DNA of 36,966 bases from S010-25 sp964466455. GTDB lineage: Bacteria > Pseudomonadota > Gammaproteobacteria > SZUA-229. The stretch is taken from the NCBI GenBank assembly GCA_964466455.1, contig CAYXNL010000018.1, forward strand, positions 1 to 36,966, written 5' to 3'. This document shows, one piece after another, positions 34,662-36,966 of the stretch. The notes beneath the pieces are model-generated. The model saw nothing but the letters and a program-made list of their open reading frames with translations. It had not been told where the DNA came from and did no database searches. Numbering within the stretch: the first letter of the stretch is position 1; each line of letters begins with the position of its first letter. A program made the translations under genes and the position numbers.

Positions 34662-35714
34662 ATGAGCAATGAAATAATGATTTTTGATTCAGATTTAGTG
34701 GACGATAGCAATGAAATAAATCGTGATGAACTGGTTACAACGAATGTTAACTTTACCCAGCTCGATACTCGCTATGATTCAACAACACAATCAATCTGGT
34801 GCTGGCTTCACCCGCAACCACGTCCCTGCCTTAACCCGACCTTGCTCAATGAACTTGAACAATTACAGTGTCGCCTGAGAAATTTATACAGTACTCATTC
34901 TCAGCGAACATTTAAACATCTTATTATCGCATCACGCTCACCGAAAATTTTTAACCTTGGCGGTGACTTAACTCTCTTTACCTCACTAATTAGAAACCGA
35001 GATGAAGCCAGGCTTCAGCAATATGCGCATCGTTGTATTCAGCTTGTTCATCAGAACATGAACAATCTTGATTTACCTATTACACTTATTGCATTAATTC
35101 AGGGACAGGCATTAGGCGGGGGGTTTGAATGTGCCTTATCCTGCGATGTTATTATTGCTGAACGTGAAACCCATATGGGATTTCCTGAAATTCTATTTAA
35201 TTTATTCCCAGGTATGGGTGCCTATAATCTGCTTGCTAAACGTATTGGCCCCAGCCTCGCTGAACGTATGATTCTCAGTGGCAGAACCTACTCTGCCGAA
35301 GAACTATATGAAATGGGTGTGATTGATATACTGGCAAAAGCCGGGAATGGTATCAATGATACCAAACGTTATCTCAAACATCACATGCGTAACAATAATG
35401 CAATTGAAGCCGTTAAAAGAGCGGGTAAAATCGCCAACCCGATTACCGAACAGAATCTGATTGATATTGTTGATATCTGGGTAGAAGCTGCCATGAACCT
35501 GACTGAAAAAGACCTTGCCAAAATGGAAAGGCTTATTCATGCTCAGAATATTGTTAACAATAAAATAACGAATAAAAATGAAAAACATCCTCTTGTCATC
35601 AGACAGGGAGACTGGCGCAGGAATAATGAAATAGAATTTCCACTGATCACACATCTGGGGGAAAGTGTATTACGCGATCGCAGACAACACCATGCTTGCC
35701 GACGCAGTGCCTGA
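34662..35714 (+). CDS. rpfF: RpfF-type DSF synthase (enoyl-CoA hydratase/crotonase family)
   Basis: 350 residues. The core matches Xanthomonas RpfF closely: KIFNLGGDLTLFTSLIRNRD, YAHRCIQLVH, GGGFECALSCDVIIAE and FPEILFNLFPGMGAYNLLAKRI. The two catalytic glutamates are Glu156 and Glu176, with the same 20-residue spacing as Glu141/Glu161 of Xanthomonas RpfF. The family dehydrates 3-hydroxyacyl-ACP to the cis-2-enoyl form and releases the free acid, a diffusible signal factor. The protein is longer than the ~290-residue family norm, with an acidic N-terminal extension and a ~55-residue basic C-terminal tail ending RDRRQHHACRRSA. It is divergent from the ACP gene. No RpfC/RpfG sensor genes are in the window. 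Confidence 0.92.
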   Translation: MSNEIMIFDSDLVDDSNEINRDELVTTNVNFTQLDTRYDSTTQSIWCWLHPQPRPCLNPTLLNELEQLQCRLRNLYSTHSQRTFKHLIIASRSPKIFNLGGDLTLFTSLIRNRDEARLQQYAHRCIQLVHQNMNNLDLPITLIALIQGQALGGGFECALSCDVIIAERETHMGFPEILFNLFPGMGAYNLLAKRIGPSLAERMILSGRTYSAEELYEMGVIDILAKAGNGINDTKRYLKHHMRNNNAIEAVKRAGKIANPITEQNLIDIVDIWVEAAMNLTEKDLAKMERLIHAQNIVNNKITNKNEKHPLVIRQGDWRRNNEIEFPLITHLGESVLRDRRQHHACRRSA

Positions 35715-35718
35715 TACA

Positions 35719-35742
35719 TACTAAGGAGAACGGTAATTAGTA
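35719..35742. repeat. 24-bp TACTAA...TTAGTA element at the rpfF 3' end
   Basis: Identical over 24 bases to 9459-9482 and related to the palindrome at 21989-22024. It begins 4 bases after the rpfF stop. Relative to gene direction it is inverted compared with the dnaE copy. Confidence 0.8.
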
Positions 35743-35789
35743 AATCAGAAAAACAGCTTTAAACCCTTTGTAGCAATGTATAATGGGTT

Positions 35790-36158
35790 ATGCCTGTTAT
35801 TATTTTTAAATTAAAAAACGTTCCTGATGATGAAGCTGACGATATACGCGAATTGCTATGCCAGCATAATATTGACTTTTACGAAACCGCAGCGGGTAAT
35901 TGGGGAATATCTATGCCTGCTATCTGGATAAAACACAATCAATACAAAGAACAGGCAAGAGAACTCATCGAAAATTATCAGGCACAACGCACCGAACAGG
36001 CACGCGCATTGTATAACCAGCGTAAATATTACGGCACACAGAAAACATTAAAAGATACTTTTCTGCGTAACCCACTACGGCTACTTATTTATTTTTTCGC
36101 TATAGCACTTATCCTGTACCTGTCATTAACATGGATTTTTGATTTAATGAAGCGATAA
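35790..36158 (+). CDS. DUF6164-like small membrane protein
   Basis: 122 residues. The N-terminal soluble part (IIFKLKNVPDDEADDIRELL, IDFYETAAGNWGISMPAIWI) resembles the DUF6164 family I know from gammaproteobacteria, followed by a helical linker. One C-terminal membrane segment (about 97-117) ends in a short Lys/Arg tail, so it is a tail-anchored inner-membrane protein. Function unknown. It follows rpfF by 75 bases with a repeat element between, so cotranscription is uncertain. Confidence 0.8.
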   Translation: MPVIIFKLKNVPDDEADDIRELLCQHNIDFYETAAGNWGISMPAIWIKHNQYKEQARELIENYQAQRTEQARALYNQRKYYGTQKTLKDTFLRNPLRLLIYFFAIALILYLSLTWIFDLMKR

Positions 36159-36179
36159 ATGGCAGAGGATATTACACTT

Positions 36180-36404
36180 TTAATACTGGGGCCCAATCAT
36201 TTGAATTTCGTGACCATCAAATTCAATAAAATCACCTGAAATAATTTTTCTGCGTTTACGTTTTTCGATCTCACCATTCACGCAAACTTCCCCTTCTTCA
36301 ATAACATATTTGGCTAACCCGCCACTATGTACCAGTGATTCAAATTTGAGCACCTTGTACAGCTCCACCTGCTCTGCGTTCATCTGTACATAACGTATAG
36401 CCAC
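36180..36404 (-). CDS. S4-domain RNA-binding protein, YbcJ-like
   Basis: 74 residues with a GTG start preceded by AGGG. The protein is essentially one S4 RNA-binding domain: LYKVLKFESLVHSGGLAKYV, then EEGEVCVNGEIEKRKRRKI and GDFIEFDGHEIQ. It resembles E. coli YbcJ (about 70 residues) throughout. It presumably binds structured RNA, and its target is unknown. An internal ATG at residue 8 would remove little of the domain. It is convergent with the DUF6164-like gene and 27 bases downstream of the zinc-ribbon gene. Confidence 0.85.
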   Translation of the reverse strand: MAIRYVQMNAEQVELYKVLKFESLVHSGGLAKYVIEEGEVCVNGEIEKRKRRKIISGDFIEFDGHEIQMIGPQY

Positions 36405-36431
36405 TGTATACCCTGCCCTGCTTATAAAGGC

Positions 36432-36623
36432 TTATGGCAAATATGTCATATCCTGCCCACAACACGTGGGTGATTTCACCATACCATGATCATCCGGACA
36501 CTTTGAAACACAAACAACGGTTCCATCCTCAGTTGTTACTGAATCATGCACTAGTTCTTTACCACACTCTGCACAGGTCATTGAACCTATCCCCATACCA
36601 CAAACTTCACATTTATAAGCCAT
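36432..36623 (-). CDS. Small zinc-ribbon protein of unknown function
   Basis: 63 residues with eight cysteines: CEVC (5-8) and CAEC pairs in the first 20 residues, then single Cys in VVCVSKC and a final CC pair. This can make two zinc-binding ribbons. An AGGAG ribosome-binding site lies seven bases before the ATG, so translation should be strong. It could be a stand-alone rubredoxin-like or zinc-knuckle factor, but no function is known to me. It is followed by the S4-domain gene, and the two are probably cotranscribed. Confidence 0.82.
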   Translation of the reverse strand: MAYKCEVCGMGIGSMTCAECGKELVHDSVTTEDGTVVCVSKCPDDHGMVKSPTCCGQDMTYLP

Positions 36624-36907
36624 TTTCTTCTCCTGAATTTAAGGAACTTCTACCTTTTTAGCTAAGAAACTTCTGAACAGGTCGTGAATGAACATCTTAA
36701 GTCCAGAATTTTCAATCACCGTGCTGCTCTGGGCACTTGAAGGTTAATCATAGCACCCAGGCTTGTCCAGAGAGATTCCCTGATATGATTATAAAGGTTT
36801 GATGAGGGAAATAGATACAAAATCACGTTATGATTTTGTCACAGTTAGAAGATTAACACGCTTTTGCCACAGAAGAAGTTGCTAACCTGTTAATCCAAAA
36901 TATAAAA
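36624..36907 (-). other. Intergenic region with two inverted repeats downstream of the tRNA
   Basis: No gene seen. GATTAACA (36851-36858) pairs with TGTTAATC (36888-36895), and ACAAAATCA (36817-36825) pairs with TGATTTTGT (36831-36839) around a 5-base loop. The second is a plausible terminator for the minus-strand tRNA, although no long T-run follows. Confidence 0.45.
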
Positions 36908-36966
36908 TGGCGCGCCTGGAGAGATTCGAACTCCCGACCGCTCGGTTCGTAGCCGAGTACTCTATC
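36908..36966 (-). tRNA. tRNA-Arg (anticodon ACG), 5' part outside window
   Basis: On the minus strand the anticodon stem CTCGG / CCGAG encloses the loop CTACGAA with anticodon ACG. A T arm with TTCGAAT, a 7-base acceptor strand, discriminator G and an encoded CCA (36908-36910) follow. The sequence around the anticodon matches E. coli tRNA-Arg(ACG). The acceptor 5' strand and most of the D arm lie beyond the window end. Confidence 0.95.

Overview
The window looks like a chromosomal segment of a free-living or host-associated gammaproteobacterium, probably a sulfur oxidiser. The order pyrG-kdsA-eno-ftsB-ispD-ispF and the dnaE/rnhB/lpxB/accA/tilS group are typical of Gammaproteobacteria. A sulfide:quinone oxidoreductase gene and a DsrE-family gene fit sulfur metabolism, and a TTACTGA-type heptamer array recalls repeats described in marine Beggiatoaceae. 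The taxonomic reading is inference. The sequence is a draft scaffold with four runs of exactly 100 N. Two of these are flanked by identical 55-bp ends and so look like unjoined overlapping contigs.

Layout. 1-3730: a sigma-54 activator cut by the window edge, sqr, and the FtsH-modulator homologue yccA. 3777-15884: a minus-strand housekeeping block (rnhB, dnaE, ligA, truD, accA, tilS), with lpxB and mlaA diverging from it on the plus strand. 16065-20173: a minus-strand group of an HU-like protein, yqiA, nagZ, a DsrE-family gene, a hypoxanthine phosphoribosyltransferase and a methylthioinosine phosphorylase. The last two are translationally coupled and form a logical purine/methylthio salvage pair. 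20456-26383: ispF, ispD, ftsB, eno, kdsA and pyrG, all minus strand. 26628-31267: zapE with a small unknown gene, then the RbgA-type GTPase and maeB.

31499-35714 is the accessory region of most interest. A cyclopropane-fatty-acid-synthase-like methyltransferase, a FabF-type ketosynthase and a stand-alone acyl carrier protein lie on the minus strand. They face a divergent plus-strand RpfF-type DSF synthase across a 396-bp AT-rich control region. Together they suggest a dedicated locus for a modified cis-2-enoic fatty-acid signal. The methyltransferase gene is bracketed by two copies of the same short repeat element, in the same orientation. 35790-36966 holds a DUF6164-like membrane protein, an S4 RNA-binding protein, a small zinc-ribbon protein and the 3' part of a tRNA-Arg(ACG).

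Several small dispersed repeats recur: a TACTAAGGAGA...TTAGTA palindromic element at the 3' ends of dnaE, ftsB and rpfF; an 18-bp motif on both sides of the HU-like gene; a (CTGATTA)n array between mlaA and the methylthioinosine phosphorylase gene; and 15-bp in-frame repeats at the start of ispD. No CRISPR array, transposase or phage gene was seen.
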